DNA of 64,000 nt from Kaistella chaponensis (GTDB taxonomy: Bacteria; Bacteroidota; Bacteroidia; Flavobacteriales; Weeksellaceae): NCBI RefSeq assembly GCF_900156725.1, contig NZ_FTOI01000001.1, positions 62,001-126,000 on the forward strand. Direction: 5' to 3'. The translations under genes were made by a program, and so were the position numbers. The notes below the pieces were generated by a model, which saw only the letters and a program-made list of their open reading frames with translations, did no database searches and was not told where the DNA came from. Below, piece after piece: positions 47,401-55,842 of this stretch (positions are counted from its first letter, which is position 1; every line of letters starts with the position of its first letter).

Positions 47401-48711
47401 TTAGTTTCACGTTCCACAGAATTCCGTTTGGTTGCAGACAACGCAGCCAGAACACCTTTGATGGTAGCCAACGTTCCTTATGGTTCCGAACTATTAGTGA
47501 AATCAGGTGATAAAGTGAAAAAAGGAGATACCATTGCAAGATGGGATCCATATAACGCCGTAATTATTGCAGAATCTGCCGGTAAAGTAGAGTACGAAGA
47601 TATTATCCAAGGTATTTCATTCCAATTGGAAATCGATGAGCAGACTGGTTTCGAGGAGAAAGTAATTTCTGAATCCCGTAACAAGAAAGCCGTACCAACT
47701 TTAAAAGTAGTAGATGCAAAAGGCGTAGAGCAAAAAGCCTATAACCTTCCAGTCGGAGCCCACCTTATGGTCAACGATGGCGAGAAAATTAAGGCCGGTA
47801 AAGTAATGATCAAAATCCCTCGTAAATCTGCAAAATCAGGAGATATTACAGGAGGTTTACCACGTGTTACCGAATTGTTCGAAGCGAGAAATCCTTCAAA
47901 CCCAGCAGTAGTTACAGAAATCGACGGGGTAGTTTCTTACGGTAAAATCAAACGTGGTAACCGCGAGTTGATCGTAGAAGCAAAAACCGGAGAAATCTCT
48001 AAATATTTGGTGAAACTTTCCAACCAGATCTTGGTACAGGAAAATGACTTCGTGAGAGCAGGAACTGCACTTTCCGATGGATCAATCACACCAGATGATA
48101 TCTTGAAAATTAAAGGACCAACTGCCGTTCAGGAATATATCGTTAATGAAATTCAAGAGGTTTACAGACTTCAAGGGGTGAAAATTGATGATAAACACTT
48201 TGAAATTATTGTTCGTCAGATGATGACCAAAGTTTCTATTGTGGATGGTGGAGATACCCATTTCTTAGAAGGAGCTTTAGAGCACAAATACGATTTCTTA
48301 TTAGAAAACAACCGTGTATTCGGTCTGAAAGTAGTAACAGAAGCCGGCGATTCGAAAGAATTCAAACCTGGTCAAATGATTACTACCAAAGAACTAAGAG
48401 ACGAGAATTCTAAACTGAAACGTGAAGATTTAGCTTTAGTAGAAGTTCGTGAAGCCTTATCTGCAACCGCAACACCGGTATTGCAAGGGATCACAAGAGC
48501 CGCGCTACAAACCAAATCTTTCATGTCTGCAGCATCCTTCCAGGAAACAACCAAAGTTTTGAACGAAGCAGCGGTTTCCGGGAAAGTAGATTACTTAACA
48601 GGTCTGAAAGAAAACGTAATTGTAGGACACAGAATTCCTGCAGGAACAGGTTTGAAAGACTACCAAAACGTAATCGTAGGTTCGAAAAAAGAATTCGAAG
48701 ACATTAACTAA
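44443..48711 (+). CDS. rpoC: RNA polymerase beta' subunit
   Basis: This is the 1,422-residue beta' subunit. The N-terminal zinc finger is visible as CACGKYK...CDRCGVEV, and the catalytic magnesium loop as [15 protein letters not shown]. The bridge/trigger region is recognisable ([29 protein letters not shown]), as is the second zinc site ([19 protein letters not shown]). Length and order are normal for Bacteroidetes. The last residues are followed by an inverted-heptamer repeat rather than a simple terminator. Confidence 0.98.
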   Translation: MSNKNKTSNFTKITIGLASPENILQDSRGEVLKPETINYRTHKPERDGLFCEKIFGPVKDYECACGKYKRIRYKGIVCDRCGVEVTEKKVRRERIGHIGLVVPVAHIWYFRSLPNKIGYMLGLPSKKLDMIIYYERYVVIQQGMAKRADGADFDDKEFLTEEEYLDILDTLPAENQYLDDSDPNKFIAKMGAEAVEQLLSRIDLDSLSFDLRHKAHNESSKQRRTEALKRLNVVEAIRGANTRMVNRPEWMIMRVLPVIPPELRPLVPLDGGRFATSDLNDLYRRVIIRNNRLKRLLEIKAPEVILRNEKRMLQESVDSLFDNTRKSSAVKSESNRPLKSLSDSLKGKQGRFRQNLLGKRVDYSARSVIVVGPNLKLHECGIPKDMAAELYKPFIIRKLIERGIVKTVKSAKRIIDRKEPVVYDILEGIMKGHPVLLNRAPTLHRLGIQAFQPKMIEGKAIQLHPLVTTAFNADFDGDQMAVHLPLGPEAILEAQLLMLGSQNILNPANGSPITVPSQDMVLGLYFMTKQLDSTEEKKVLGEGLTFYSPEEVEIAYAEGQVSLNAKVRCRLPIKGEDGQIETKLSETTVGRILFNQIVPKESGYINELLTKKSLRNVIGRVLADTDFPTTVRFLDDMKDLGYANAFKGGLSFSLGDIAIPAEKKGMIAAAVENVDEIKANYNMGLITDTERYNQVIDVWTNTNAGLTEMIMSRMKTDQGGFNSVYMMLDSGARGSKEQIRQLSGMRGLMAKPQKAGSTGAEIIENPIVANFKEGLSILEYFISTHGARKGLADTALKTADAGYLTRRLVDVAQDVIITENDCGTLRGTEITPLKKNDEIVEKISERILGRVSLHNIYDPETDEIIVEADQLINESLAKLVEAAGIDMVEARSPLVCEAKKGICAKCYGRNLATGKPIHMGEAVGVIAAQSIGEPGTQLTLRTFHQGGTAGNITENPSIVARRDGIVEMDEVRTVTSENDEGKKAEILVSRSTEFRLVADNAARTPLMVANVPYGSELLVKSGDKVKKGDTIARWDPYNAVIIAESAGKVEYEDIIQGISFQLEIDEQTGFEEKVISESRNKKAVPTLKVVDAKGVEQKAYNLPVGAHLMVNDGEKIKAGKVMIKIPRKSAKSGDITGGLPRVTELFEARNPSNPAVVTEIDGVVSYGKIKRGNRELIVEAKTGEISKYLVKLSNQILVQENDFVRAGTALSDGSITPDDILKIKGPTAVQEYIVNEIQEVYRLQGVKIDDKHFEIIVRQMMTKVSIVDGGDTHFLEGALEHKYDFLLENNRVFGLKVVTEAGDSKEFKPGQMITTKELRDENSKLKREDLALVEVREALSATATPVLQGITRAALQTKSFMSAASFQETTKVLNEAAVSGKVDYLTGLKENVIVGHRIPAGTGLKDYQNVIVGSKKEFEDIN

Positions 48712-48714
48712 ATA

Positions 48715-48783
48715 GTTGACGGTTGATTGTTGATGGTTGTTGGTTTTATAGCCGACAACCATCAACCGACAACCGACAACCAA
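48715..48783. repeat. Inverted heptamer repeat after rpoC
   Basis: The left arm has GTTGACG, GTTGATT, GTTGATG, GTTGTTG; the right arm has CAACCAT, CAACCGA, CAACCGA, CAACCAA. The arms can fold into one long imperfect hairpin that may protect or partly terminate rpoBC mRNA (inference). Confidence 0.8.
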
Positions 48784-48810
48784 AAACTATAATTTAAAAT
48801 ATAAAAAAAA

Positions 48811-49122
48811 ATGGACAACAACCAAAACCAAAACAACGATCCAAACAACATCAACATTAACTTGAACGAAATGATTGCTGCAGGAGTGTACTGTAACTTA
48901 GCATTAGTAAATCATTCTCCATCAGAATTCGTGGTAGATTTCATCCAAATGATGCCAGGAGTTCAGCAAGCAAACGTAAGATCAAGAGTAATCTTAGCTC
49001 CGCTTCACGCAAAAAGAGTCCTTACTGCATTGCAACAAAACATTGCGAACTACGAACAACAATTTGGCGAAATCAAAGAAGTTGAGCCTTTCGTATTAGG
49101 AGGAAACAACGTACAAGCATAA
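48811..49122 (+). CDS. DUF3467 domain-containing protein
   Basis: This 103-residue cytoplasmic protein of unknown function matches DUF3467 features: an Asn/Gln-rich start, then IAAGVYCNLALVNHSPSEFV, VDFIQMMPGVQQANVRSRV and ILAPLHAKRVLTALQQNIANYE. It lies directly after rpoC, suggesting shared expression, and is followed by a terminator. The family is known but has no established function. Confidence 0.92.
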   Translation: MDNNQNQNNDPNNININLNEMIAAGVYCNLALVNHSPSEFVVDFIQMMPGVQQANVRSRVILAPLHAKRVLTALQQNIANYEQQFGEIKEVEPFVLGGNNVQA

Positions 49123-49173
49123 GATTTTTCTACTTTGTCAAAGTCCCAGACTTTCACAAAGTTTTCAAAATAG

Positions 49174-49210
49174 AAATCCCGATTCATTCATTTGAATCGG
49201 GATTTTTTTT
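49174..49210 (+). terminator. Terminator after the DUF3467 gene
   Basis: A 13-bp perfect stem AAATCCCGATTCA/TGAATCGGGATTT, a 6-nt loop and eight T residues. Confidence 0.9.
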
Positions 49211-49313
49211 CTTTGTCGAAGTTCCAAACCTTGACAAGATTTTGAATCTAAATTTGGGTTAATAATTTCACCGCTTCGCGGTTTTGTTGGTGGTGTTTTC
49301 GGTTGTTATAATC

Positions 49314-49500
49314 ATTTCAGTCCTTCGGACTTTTATGGATGAGCGTTTGTTTTAATGCAACTTTGGCAAAGTTCAAAACTTTGCCAAAGTTTTATTTCAG
49401 CCCCTTCAACTTTAGTTTCACCACGAGGTGGTGACATGATTGTAAAAAATGAACCCCTGAATTTTAAAAACCCTGAAAGGGTGATATTTTTTTTCTGTAA
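49314..49500. repeat. Composite hairpin repeat, copy 1
   Basis: About 187 bp containing four small palindromes in order: AGTCC-TTC-GGACT, AACTTTGGCAAAGTT with AACTTTGCCAAAGTT, CACCACGAGGTGGTG, and ACCCTGAAAGGGT. It is repeated directly after as copy 2. Non-coding and REP-like. Confidence 0.85.
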
Positions 49501-49688
49501 TTTCAGTCCTTCGGACTTTTATTGATGAGCGTTTGTTTTAATGCAACTTTGTCAAAGTTCAAAACTTTGGCAAAGTTTTATTTCTGCCCCTTCAACTTTG
49601 GTTTCACCACGAAGTGGTGACATGATTATAAAAACAATGAATCGCTGAATTTTGAAAACCCTGAAAGGGTGATATTTTTCCCCTGTAA
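49501..49688. repeat. Composite hairpin repeat, copy 2
   Basis: This 188-bp direct copy of 49314-49500 has the same order of palindromes. Changes sit mostly outside the stems or are compensated there (CACGAGGTG versus CACGAAGTG). Confidence 0.85.
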
Positions 49689-49771
49689 TCTTAACCTTAT
49701 TATATAGAAAAATCCTGCGGTGAAAACCTGCACCCAAAAGTGTAGAAAAAACTAAACATTATTTTCAAAGC

Positions 49772-49805
49772 AAAGAGTTCGGTACTGAACCGAACTCTTT
49801 CTTTT
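49772..49805. terminator. Strong isolated hairpin
   Basis: A 12-bp perfect stem AAAGAGTTCGGT/ACCGAACTCTTT with a 5-nt loop and a short T-rich plus-side tail. No plus-strand gene ends here. It lies downstream of the minus-strand gene at 49938 and may terminate it. Confidence 0.6.
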
Positions 49806-49829
49806 GAGGTTATAAGTCTTAATCTATCG

Positions 49830-49921
49830 TTGTTACAATCATTTCAGTCCTTCGGATTTTTGTAGAGATGCGTTTGTTTTAGAACAACTTTGTCAAAGTT
49901 CTAAACTTTGACAAAGTTTAA
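49830..49921. repeat. Composite hairpin repeat, partial copy 3
   Basis: It matches the first half of copies 1 and 2 (TTGTTA-AATCATTTCAGTC, then the CTTTGTCAAAG palindromes) and stops 16 nt before the next gene. The CACCAC and CCCTGAAAGGG parts are missing. Confidence 0.8.
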
Positions 49922-49937
49922 TCAGTGTTCCTCTGCT

Positions 49938-50624
49938 TTAAACCACCGGAACTTCCGGCGGCATTCCGCTTGGCGTGTCGTAGATCACGTAATCATTGTA
50001 CTTCGCCTCATTGGTTTCATAGAAAATATCCTGCCCAATTCCTGCATATTTCGAGAGCAAGGCGTACAAATTATTTAAGGCTTCAACTCTGCTTTCGGTG
50101 GCAATATCCCGGTCTGAAATTCCTTCTGCCAAAGCATCGATGGTTTCATCGAAGTGGGTTCCTTGCTCAATAAGTGCCGTAATATTCTCCTGCGAAAGAC
50201 CTTCGGAACTAAGATCTGCTAAGGTTTTGTTGGCAGCTTTTACCATTACTTTGTAGGTTCTTGCTAGTTCTGCATCGGGTTGTTGGGAAATATCTCCGGG
50301 ACCAAAAGCGCGGTATTGCGCAGATTGCAACCCAAATTTATTGGCTGCCATATTAAAAATGGTGCGCATGGATTTCTCCAGAATTCTTCTTGCTGCATTT
50401 TTGTTTTCGGTGAGGATCATTTTTTCCCCCTCCAGAGTTTCATCGGAAGAAAATGAGTTTACGACTTCTATTGCCGCCATATATGCAGTTTTTGCTGCAC
50501 TATTATAACCTCTTTCTGAAAATTCTTGCGCATCGCGATCCATCAGGAGCAAAAATTCGTCTGCTTTTTGTTTCAATACCCCATCGGTAAGATTGAAATT
50601 TCGGGTGGCCATTTCTTTTTTCAT
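49938..50624 (-). CDS. Conserved-looking hypothetical helical protein
   Basis: Not recognised. The 228-residue product has no signal peptide. It is predicted largely alpha-helical with acidic stretches (DEFLLLMDRDAQEFSERGYN; AALEVVNSF-type helices) and a Pro-rich end (PSGMPPEVPVV). The start may be the first ATG (MKKEMATRN) or the ATG five codons later. It stands alone between repeat-rich stretches. It is not obviously part of a mobile element. Confidence 0.75.
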   Translation of the reverse strand: MKKEMATRNFNLTDGVLKQKADEFLLLMDRDAQEFSERGYNSAAKTAYMAAIEVVNSFSSDETLEGEKMILTENKNAARRILEKSMRTIFNMAANKFGLQSAQYRAFGPGDISQQPDAELARTYKVMVKAANKTLADLSSEGLSQENITALIEQGTHFDETIDALAEGISDRDIATESRVEALNNLYALLSKYAGIGQDIFYETNEAKYNDYVIYDTPSGMPPEVPVV

Positions 50625-50791
50625 GATATTGTATTTTTAAATGATACACGAATTTATATATAAAATGCATTAAAAAAACGATTTTGATGAAAAAAATAGC
50701 AGTACAACCCTAAAAAAGGGTTAAAACACCCTAAAAATTTATGAAATAGAGATAGTAATTTATTAAACTTCAAAAAAAAGGGTTGAAAACT

Positions 50792-50980
50792 CATTCTAAG
50801 TGAAAGGAAATGCATTCTAAGTGAAAGGAAACTCATTCTAAGTGAAATGAAATGCATTCTAAGTGGAATGAAATGCATTCTAAGTGGAATGAAATGTATT
50901 CTAAGTGAAAGGTAGAGCGTTCTAAATAAAAGGAAGCGTATTCTAAGTAAAAGGAAGTGCATTCTAAGTAAAAAGAAGAG
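50792..50980. repeat. 21-bp minisatellite, nine copies
   Basis: Nine tandem 21-bp units, consensus CATTCTAAGTGAAAGGAAATG, drifting towards the right end. Because 21 is a multiple of three, the minus strand holds an open frame of heptapeptide repeats (50654-50962), considered unlikely to be a gene. Confidence 0.9.
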
Positions 50981-51119
50981 GAAAGAAGCATTTCACAGTG
51001 GCTACGGAGTGCTTCAGAGGGATGAGCGTTTTGCAGCTACCCGAAGGGCGAGACTTTTCAACGGGCTTTCATTGTTGGCTTTGCAAGCCCAACGAAAGCT
51101 TTGTTATTGTGCGACGTTT

Positions 51120-51707
51120 TTATTTGCGCTCTAATATTTTTCCAAGTTTTTCATAATCTTGACCTTGACCAAAATTTTTAGTGTCAGATTTTGAACCAAT
51201 TATGTGACTTTGATTACACTCAAAACAGATTTTAGCAAAACCTGTTATTTTATTATTTTTTTTAAAAACCAATAAATCTCTAAAAACTGGAATGCAAGCA
51301 AATACAATTCCGTCTTGTTCACTTTTTTCCACAAATATTTGATTCAAATCAGTGAATTTTTTAGGTTTAATTGAAGATTTTTTAAATCCTAAACTTGATA
51401 AATCTTTAATGAAGTTAATTTCATTAATTGTTTTTGGAAATTCATCATTTAATATGATATTATATTTTTCTTCTTCTATTTTTGAATTTTGCTTATCAAG
51501 CAATTTAGTTGCATCATTTTCACTAATATAAATTGAATAATAATCAACTGCATCATAGTGAAAGAATTTTTCCCCATATTCAATTTTTAGATTTTTGTTT
51601 GAATTATTAGGTGTTAAAATTTCATCATTTTTTGCTCCAGCTTGTTTCTGTTTACAGCTAAAAAGGAAAATGAAAACTAATAATAAATTCAGGATTTTAC
51701 TTTTCAT
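51120..51707 (-). CDS. Putative lipoprotein of unknown function
   Basis: This 195-residue protein has an N-terminal hydrophobic stretch ending in a lipobox-like FLFSCKQ (lipidated Cys at about residue 17). The mature part is Lys/Glu/Asn-rich with a possible C-terminal Cys pair (KICFECNQSH). Base composition is more AT-rich than its neighbours. Both flanks carry palindrome-rich non-coding sequence, so it may be recently acquired (inference). No family recognised. Confidence 0.75.
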   Translation of the reverse strand: MKSKILNLLLVFIFLFSCKQKQAGAKNDEILTPNNSNKNLKIEYGEKFFHYDAVDYYSIYISENDATKLLDKQNSKIEEEKYNIILNDEFPKTINEINFIKDLSSLGFKKSSIKPKKFTDLNQIFVEKSEQDGIVFACIPVFRDLLVFKKNNKITGFAKICFECNQSHIIGSKSDTKNFGQGQDYEKLGKILERK

Positions 51708-51800
51708 AGACGGGTTTTCATTAATGTCAGCTAACGGTTTGGGTATTTCTGCAGGCGGGCTAAAAATACGAAAATATTCTACTTGCTAAAAACCTATTTA

Positions 51801-51828
51801 CTTCCAACTTCCAACTTCCGTCTTCCAT
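51801..51828. repeat. Heptamer repeat before helicase stop
   Basis: Four heptamers CTTCCAA, CTTCCAA, CTTCCGT, CTTCCAT end directly at the last codon of the minus-strand helicase. Confidence 0.75.
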
Positions 51829-53955
51829 CTATTTTCTATCCTCTTTCTTATAACTAAAATGATTCAGCAACAACCGAATCTCATTAAATTCAAACTCATT
51901 CGGCAAGGCTTTTTTCCAGTCGTTTAAGGTTTCGTGGGAAGTTTTCTTGAATTCTTTTTCAAAGGTTTTGATTTTTTCTTTATCGAAAATTCTTTTAAGA
52001 TCGAGCAAACCTTGTTCGGCAAATTTGGCGAGATGTCCGTAGATGGTTTCCGTAACCAAACCACGTTCTTTTGCAATTTCGGGAATGGTTTTACCGTCTT
52101 CGAAGAGTTGAAAAGTTAAAATATGCGACGGAATTTTAGCGATTTTTGCCGTCACCGGAACATCGAGCGCCTTGTCGAAAAGCGGAGTTTCTAAAAGGTG
52201 CACGGTTTTTAAATCATTAAGATAATCTTCCAAATCATCCAGAAAAACCCGGAAATCTTCGTTGTATTGTTTCAAACCTTTTACCGATTTGCTTTCTGCA
52301 TAAAAATCTTTTAAAGGCGAAAAAACTTTCGAATTAATGTTGCTGAAAAAGAAATTTACGGCTCCTTTCGCTTTCGTTTCAATGTCGCTCCATTCTTCTT
52401 TTCCTTCGATGAATTTATGCGTTTTCTGGTGAATAATTTTCTCGAATTTTTCAAAGATTTGTCCAAAATTTGAAACATCGGGTTTTAAAATTCCATACAC
52501 AAATTTGGCTTTATCCTGATCCAAAAACTTGCTGTGTTTCGCACTGTTGTACCACATTTCTAAGGAAGCGGCAATCCATTTACAATCCAATCGGCTCGCA
52601 ATTTTTTTGATGCTGTAATCATATTTCTCGGTTTGAAGAATTTCTTCTACGCGATCATTGGCGTGCGTTTCATCCTGGAATTTCGACACTCTTTTATCAG
52701 AAAAAATAACTTCGGGCATAATTTTCGATTTCAGAACAATACCTTCTAAAGTTCGACAGCGCGAAAGTGCCACATAAACTTGCCCGGAAGCGAAAGATTT
52801 TCCGGCATCGATGATCAACCGATCGAAAGTTAAACCTTGAGATTTATGAATCGTAACCGCCCAAGCTAAGCGAATTGGGTATTGTTTGAAACTGCCCAAA
52901 ACTTCTTCCTGAATGCTTTTGTCTTCTGCCAAAGAATAGCGTTTTTGATCCCAGGTTTCTTTTTTCAGTTTGAAAATTTCGTCTTCACCATCGATGACCA
53001 CGTGTATTTCCTGCTCATCGATTTCTACCACTTCTGCTAATTTCCCATTGAAATACCGGTGTTCGCCACTTGCATCATTACGGATAAACATAATTTGGGT
53101 GCCGGTTTTCAATTCTAAAATCTCTTCGTTCGGATATTGATTTTCATTAAAATTGCCAGTAATTTCTGCTTTGTAGAAATACGATTTTCCTTTCAGTTCT
53201 GCCAGTTTTTTCAAGTTGATTTCGTCCGCCATTCGGTTGTGCGAAGTCAGATAAACATACGGTTCATCGGTGGGTTCAAAATCGGGAATGTATCTTTCGT
53301 TCAATGTTTCAAAATCGATATCTGAAACGGCGCCGTCTCTTATTTCATTTAAAATTTCTAAGAATTTTTCGTCTTTTTGCCGATAAACGGTGGTTAATTC
53401 GAGGGTGATCAAAGGCAGTTCCTTCAAAGCATAACTGTCGAAAAAGAAGGGTGAATTGTAGTATTGTTTCAAAATATATTCGTCGCGAACAACGGGCGGT
53501 AACTGATAAAGATCGCCGATAAACAACATCTGAACACCGCCAAATTTCTGCTGGTTTCGGCGAACCGACCGCAAAGAAAAATCCATCATATCCAAAACAT
53601 CGGCACGCAGCATAGAAACTTCATCGATGATGATCAGTTCGAGTTCTCGAAGCAGTTTCAGTTTGTCTTTTCGGTATTTGAAATGGTGCATCAAATCGGC
53701 AATGTTATTCGCCGTATTGCTGTCAACTCTGTCTGTAGTGGGAAGAAAAGTTCTTAAAGGAAGCCCAAACATGGAATGAATGGTGACGCCACCTGCATTA
53801 ATTGCAGCAATTCCGGTGGGTGCGACGACGATGTATTTTTTTTGTGTTTTGCTCACAAAATCGTTCAGAAAGGTGGTCTTTCCTGTGCCTGCTTTTCCGG
53901 TGAGAAAAATACTGCGGTTGGTATGTTCGGTTAAGTTGAAGAGAGATTCATTCAT
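51829..53955 (-). CDS. PIF1-like helicase with C-terminal HTH_40-type domain
   Basis: This 708-residue SF1B helicase is probably 5'-3' and active on DNA. Walker A is FLTGKAGTGKTTF, motif II LIIIDEVSML, the later motif HKSQGLTFDRLI and motif VI YVALSRCRTLEG. The C-terminal ~100 residues include a helix-turn-helix of the RecQ-associated HTH_40 type (TIPEIAKERGLVTETIYGHL). The arrangement fits the PIF1/RecD2-like helicases common in Bacteroidetes. The start is the ATG at 53955. A role in replication or repair is inferred from family. Confidence 0.9.
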   Translation of the reverse strand: MNESLFNLTEHTNRSIFLTGKAGTGKTTFLNDFVSKTQKKYIVVAPTGIAAINAGGVTIHSMFGLPLRTFLPTTDRVDSNTANNIADLMHHFKYRKDKLKLLRELELIIIDEVSMLRADVLDMMDFSLRSVRRNQQKFGGVQMLFIGDLYQLPPVVRDEYILKQYYNSPFFFDSYALKELPLITLELTTVYRQKDEKFLEILNEIRDGAVSDIDFETLNERYIPDFEPTDEPYVYLTSHNRMADEINLKKLAELKGKSYFYKAEITGNFNENQYPNEEILELKTGTQIMFIRNDASGEHRYFNGKLAEVVEIDEQEIHVVIDGEDEIFKLKKETWDQKRYSLAEDKSIQEEVLGSFKQYPIRLAWAVTIHKSQGLTFDRLIIDAGKSFASGQVYVALSRCRTLEGIVLKSKIMPEVIFSDKRVSKFQDETHANDRVEEILQTEKYDYSIKKIASRLDCKWIAASLEMWYNSAKHSKFLDQDKAKFVYGILKPDVSNFGQIFEKFEKIIHQKTHKFIEGKEEWSDIETKAKGAVNFFFSNINSKVFSPLKDFYAESKSVKGLKQYNEDFRVFLDDLEDYLNDLKTVHLLETPLFDKALDVPVTAKIAKIPSHILTFQLFEDGKTIPEIAKERGLVTETIYGHLAKFAEQGLLDLKRIFDKEKIKTFEKEFKKTSHETLNDWKKALPNEFEFNEIRLLLNHFSYKKEDRK

Positions 53956-54045
53956 CGGTCAAATTTAAGAAAAATTGGTTTGAGTTTTTGCAGGGATTTC
54001 GCGCAACCTTACGGTTTTGTATGGTGAAATGTGAGGGAAAGGTCT

Positions 54046-54053
54046 TATTTTTG
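54046..54053 (+). promoter_or_regulatory. -7 box before the 54079 lipoprotein
   Basis: TATTTTTG lies 26-33 nt before the ATG at 54079 and shows that an in-frame start at 54031 is too early. Confidence 0.55.
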
Positions 54054-54078
54054 CGAGGTATTTTTAAAAATGGTAAAA

Positions 54079-54537
54079 ATGAAAAATATTCTGATCTTCA
54101 CGCTTGCAGCTTTTTCTTTGTTTGCGTGCAATGCTAAAAAAAAGGTTGAAAACAGGGATGATCTTCCAAAAGATATTGCCTTAAAGCCTGAAAATAACCT
54201 TTCTCAACAGCAGGATAAAGACGAGTTGACGGTCGCCATCAAGAAAATAGATTCATTGGCTCAGTCGGAAACTTGCAGCAATGTTGCAGATTTTGCATTC
54301 ACCGCGATTGGCGCAAAACCTTGTGGCGGACCAAGTTCTTATATTGCGTATCCTAAAAAAGTGGAAGCAGAAATTCTGCCTCAAATTCAGAAATTTACAA
54401 TGATGCAATCTGCCTTTAATAAAAAATACAATTTAATGTCTGATTGTGCGCTGGTTCCGGAACCTACAGGAATTGCATGTGAAAACGGAAAGGCGGTTTT
54501 GGTGAATAAAAATTCTGGTGTTTCGCAGGTTCAGTAA
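54079..54537 (+). CDS. Small putative lipoprotein
   Basis: This 152-residue product carries signal MKNILIFTLAAFSLFAC with a lipobox Cys. An alternative ATG three codons earlier (54070) is equally possible. The mature part is charged, then SETCSNVADFAFTAIGAKPCGG, with two more Cys near MSDCALVPEPTGIACENGKAV; these four could form two disulfides. Location at the cell envelope is inferred. Function unknown. Confidence 0.85.
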   Translation: MKNILIFTLAAFSLFACNAKKKVENRDDLPKDIALKPENNLSQQQDKDELTVAIKKIDSLAQSETCSNVADFAFTAIGAKPCGGPSSYIAYPKKVEAEILPQIQKFTMMQSAFNKKYNLMSDCALVPEPTGIACENGKAVLVNKNSGVSQVQ

Positions 54538-54555
54538 TTTTAAATAGTTCACCAG

Positions 54556-55101
54556 TTACAATTTGAAATCCTGTTTGAGGACGGAATATCTGTTCACATC
54601 TAAAAATTCTCCGTGTTGCAGGTATTCTTGTTTTTGTAAGCCTTCGAATTTCATCCCAGCTTTGAGCATGACCTTGCCTGAATTAGGATTAAAGAGAAAA
54701 TGGGTTGCGTAAATTTTGTTGAGGTTCAGTTCTTTGAAACCAAATTCGAGAACTGCTTTTAAAGCTTCTGTGAGATAACCTTTCCGCCAGAAGTTTTTCC
54801 CAAGCCAATAACCGAGTTCAGCTTTCTGATGTTCTTTGTTGAGATGAAGCCCAATTGTACCAATCAATTTTCCCACTTCTTTTTCCCGAATTGCAAACCG
54901 GATCGTTTCGCCTGATTCGATTCCCTGCGCGCAGTTTTGGAGCCATTTTTCAGCATTTTCTTTGGGGAAAGGGTAGGGAATATTAAAAAGATTTTTAGAA
55001 TATTCGTCAGTTGAATTAATTTGCGCCAGAAAATCGACCAGATCCTTTTCTGTGGGCAGGTTCAGGAGGAGTTGCGAAGTTTTGATTTCGAAGGTCTGCA
55101 T
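54556..55101 (-). CDS. GNAT-family N-acetyltransferase, RimJ/RimL-like
   Basis: This 181-residue protein uses acetyl-CoA to acetylate an amino group, probably a protein N-terminus or a small amine. The fold follows the RimL pattern: early beta-alpha elements, ELGYWLGKNFWRKGYLTEALK containing the acetyl-CoA binding loop, and ATHFLFNPNSGKVMLKAGM near the C-terminus. It sits 13 nt after the gamma-carbonic anhydrase-like gene on the same strand, so they form an operon. Confidence 0.92.
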   Translation of the reverse strand: MQTFEIKTSQLLLNLPTEKDLVDFLAQINSTDEYSKNLFNIPYPFPKENAEKWLQNCAQGIESGETIRFAIREKEVGKLIGTIGLHLNKEHQKAELGYWLGKNFWRKGYLTEALKAVLEFGFKELNLNKIYATHFLFNPNSGKVMLKAGMKFEGLQKQEYLQHGEFLDVNRYSVLKQDFKL

Positions 55102-55114
55102 TTTTTTTGTGGTC

Positions 55115-55627
55115 TTATTTATACCAACTTGAATATTTCACATAATTATTCGCAATTCTGTTCACTTCGCCTTCCAAGAGTTCTGTAGAAATATCTTTAA
55201 TTTTTCGCGCGGGAATTCCGCCCCAAACTTCTCCGGATTTAATGTGGGTTCCTTGCGTTACCACAGAACCAGCTCCAACGATGGAATTGCTTTCTACCAG
55301 ACAATCATCCATCACAATAGAGCCCATTCCGATCAAAACATTATCGTGAATCGTGCAGCCATGAACAATTGCATTATGACCGATAGAAACATTATTGCCA
55401 ATAACAAGCGGGAATTTTTCGAAAGTGCAGTGCAACATTGCATTGTCCTGTACATTTACTTTGTTGCCCATTTTAATAAAATTGACATCGCCACGAATGA
55501 CTGCGTTGTACCAAATGCTGCATTCTGTTCCCATCGATACATCGCCGATAATTGCTGCGGTTTCTGCTAAAAAAGTATCTGCGCCGATTTGTGGTGTTTT
55601 TCCTAAAAGTTCTTTTATTAATGCCAT
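55115..55627 (-). CDS. Gamma-carbonic anhydrase-like hexapeptide protein
   Basis: This 170-residue left-handed beta-helix protein belongs to the gamma-CA/YrdA group. Hexapeptide turns are clear (IIGDVSMGTE, VIRGDVNFIKMG, NVSIGHNAIVHG, NVLIGMGSIVMD). The three zinc His ligands are expected in LHCTF, IGHNA and VHGCT. Catalysis of CO2 hydration is not certain in this group. The ATG at 55627 (MALIKELLGK) is preferred over one seven codons earlier. It heads the operon with the acetyltransferase. Confidence 0.9.
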   Translation of the reverse strand: MALIKELLGKTPQIGADTFLAETAAIIGDVSMGTECSIWYNAVIRGDVNFIKMGNKVNVQDNAMLHCTFEKFPLVIGNNVSIGHNAIVHGCTIHDNVLIGMGSIVMDDCLVESNSIVGAGSVVTQGTHIKSGEVWGGIPARKIKDISTELLEGEVNRIANNYVKYSSWYK

Positions 55628-55775
55628 AATTTTTTGTAAAATGTACACAGTAAAATGTACACAGTAATTTATTTTTAGTTAATGTTTTCTATTTCCAAAT
55701 TTATAGAATCAAAAAAGGTGATTTAAAAAATACGTTCTAGATGCTCCATTGTACATACTACGAACATAGAAAAAA

Positions 55776-55810
55776 TCTAACGTCTAACTTCTATCATCTA
55801 AGTTCTAATC
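55776..55810. repeat. Heptamer repeat upstream of the NifU-type gene
   Basis: Five heptamers TCTAACG, TCTAACT, TCTATCA, TCTAAGT, TCTAATC end 3 nt before the promoter -7 box of the next gene. Confidence 0.8.
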
Positions 55811-55812
55811 CC

Positions 55813-55820
55813 TATTTTTG
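55813..55820 (+). promoter_or_regulatory. -7 box of the NifU-type gene
   Basis: TATTTTTG matches TAnnTTTG, 23 nt before the ATG. The expected -33 region lies inside the heptamer repeat. Confidence 0.6.
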
Positions 55821-55842
55821 TACTCAAATTTAAGGAAATAAA

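Noticed and set aside
50654-50962. Minus-strand 102-codon frame of heptapeptide repeats
   Set aside because: It is the translation of a 21-bp minisatellite; composition is abnormal (Phe/Leu/Arg only) and no start signal is visible.
50792-50980. CRISPR array
   Set aside because: Units are contiguous 21-bp repeats without spacers, and no cas genes are present.
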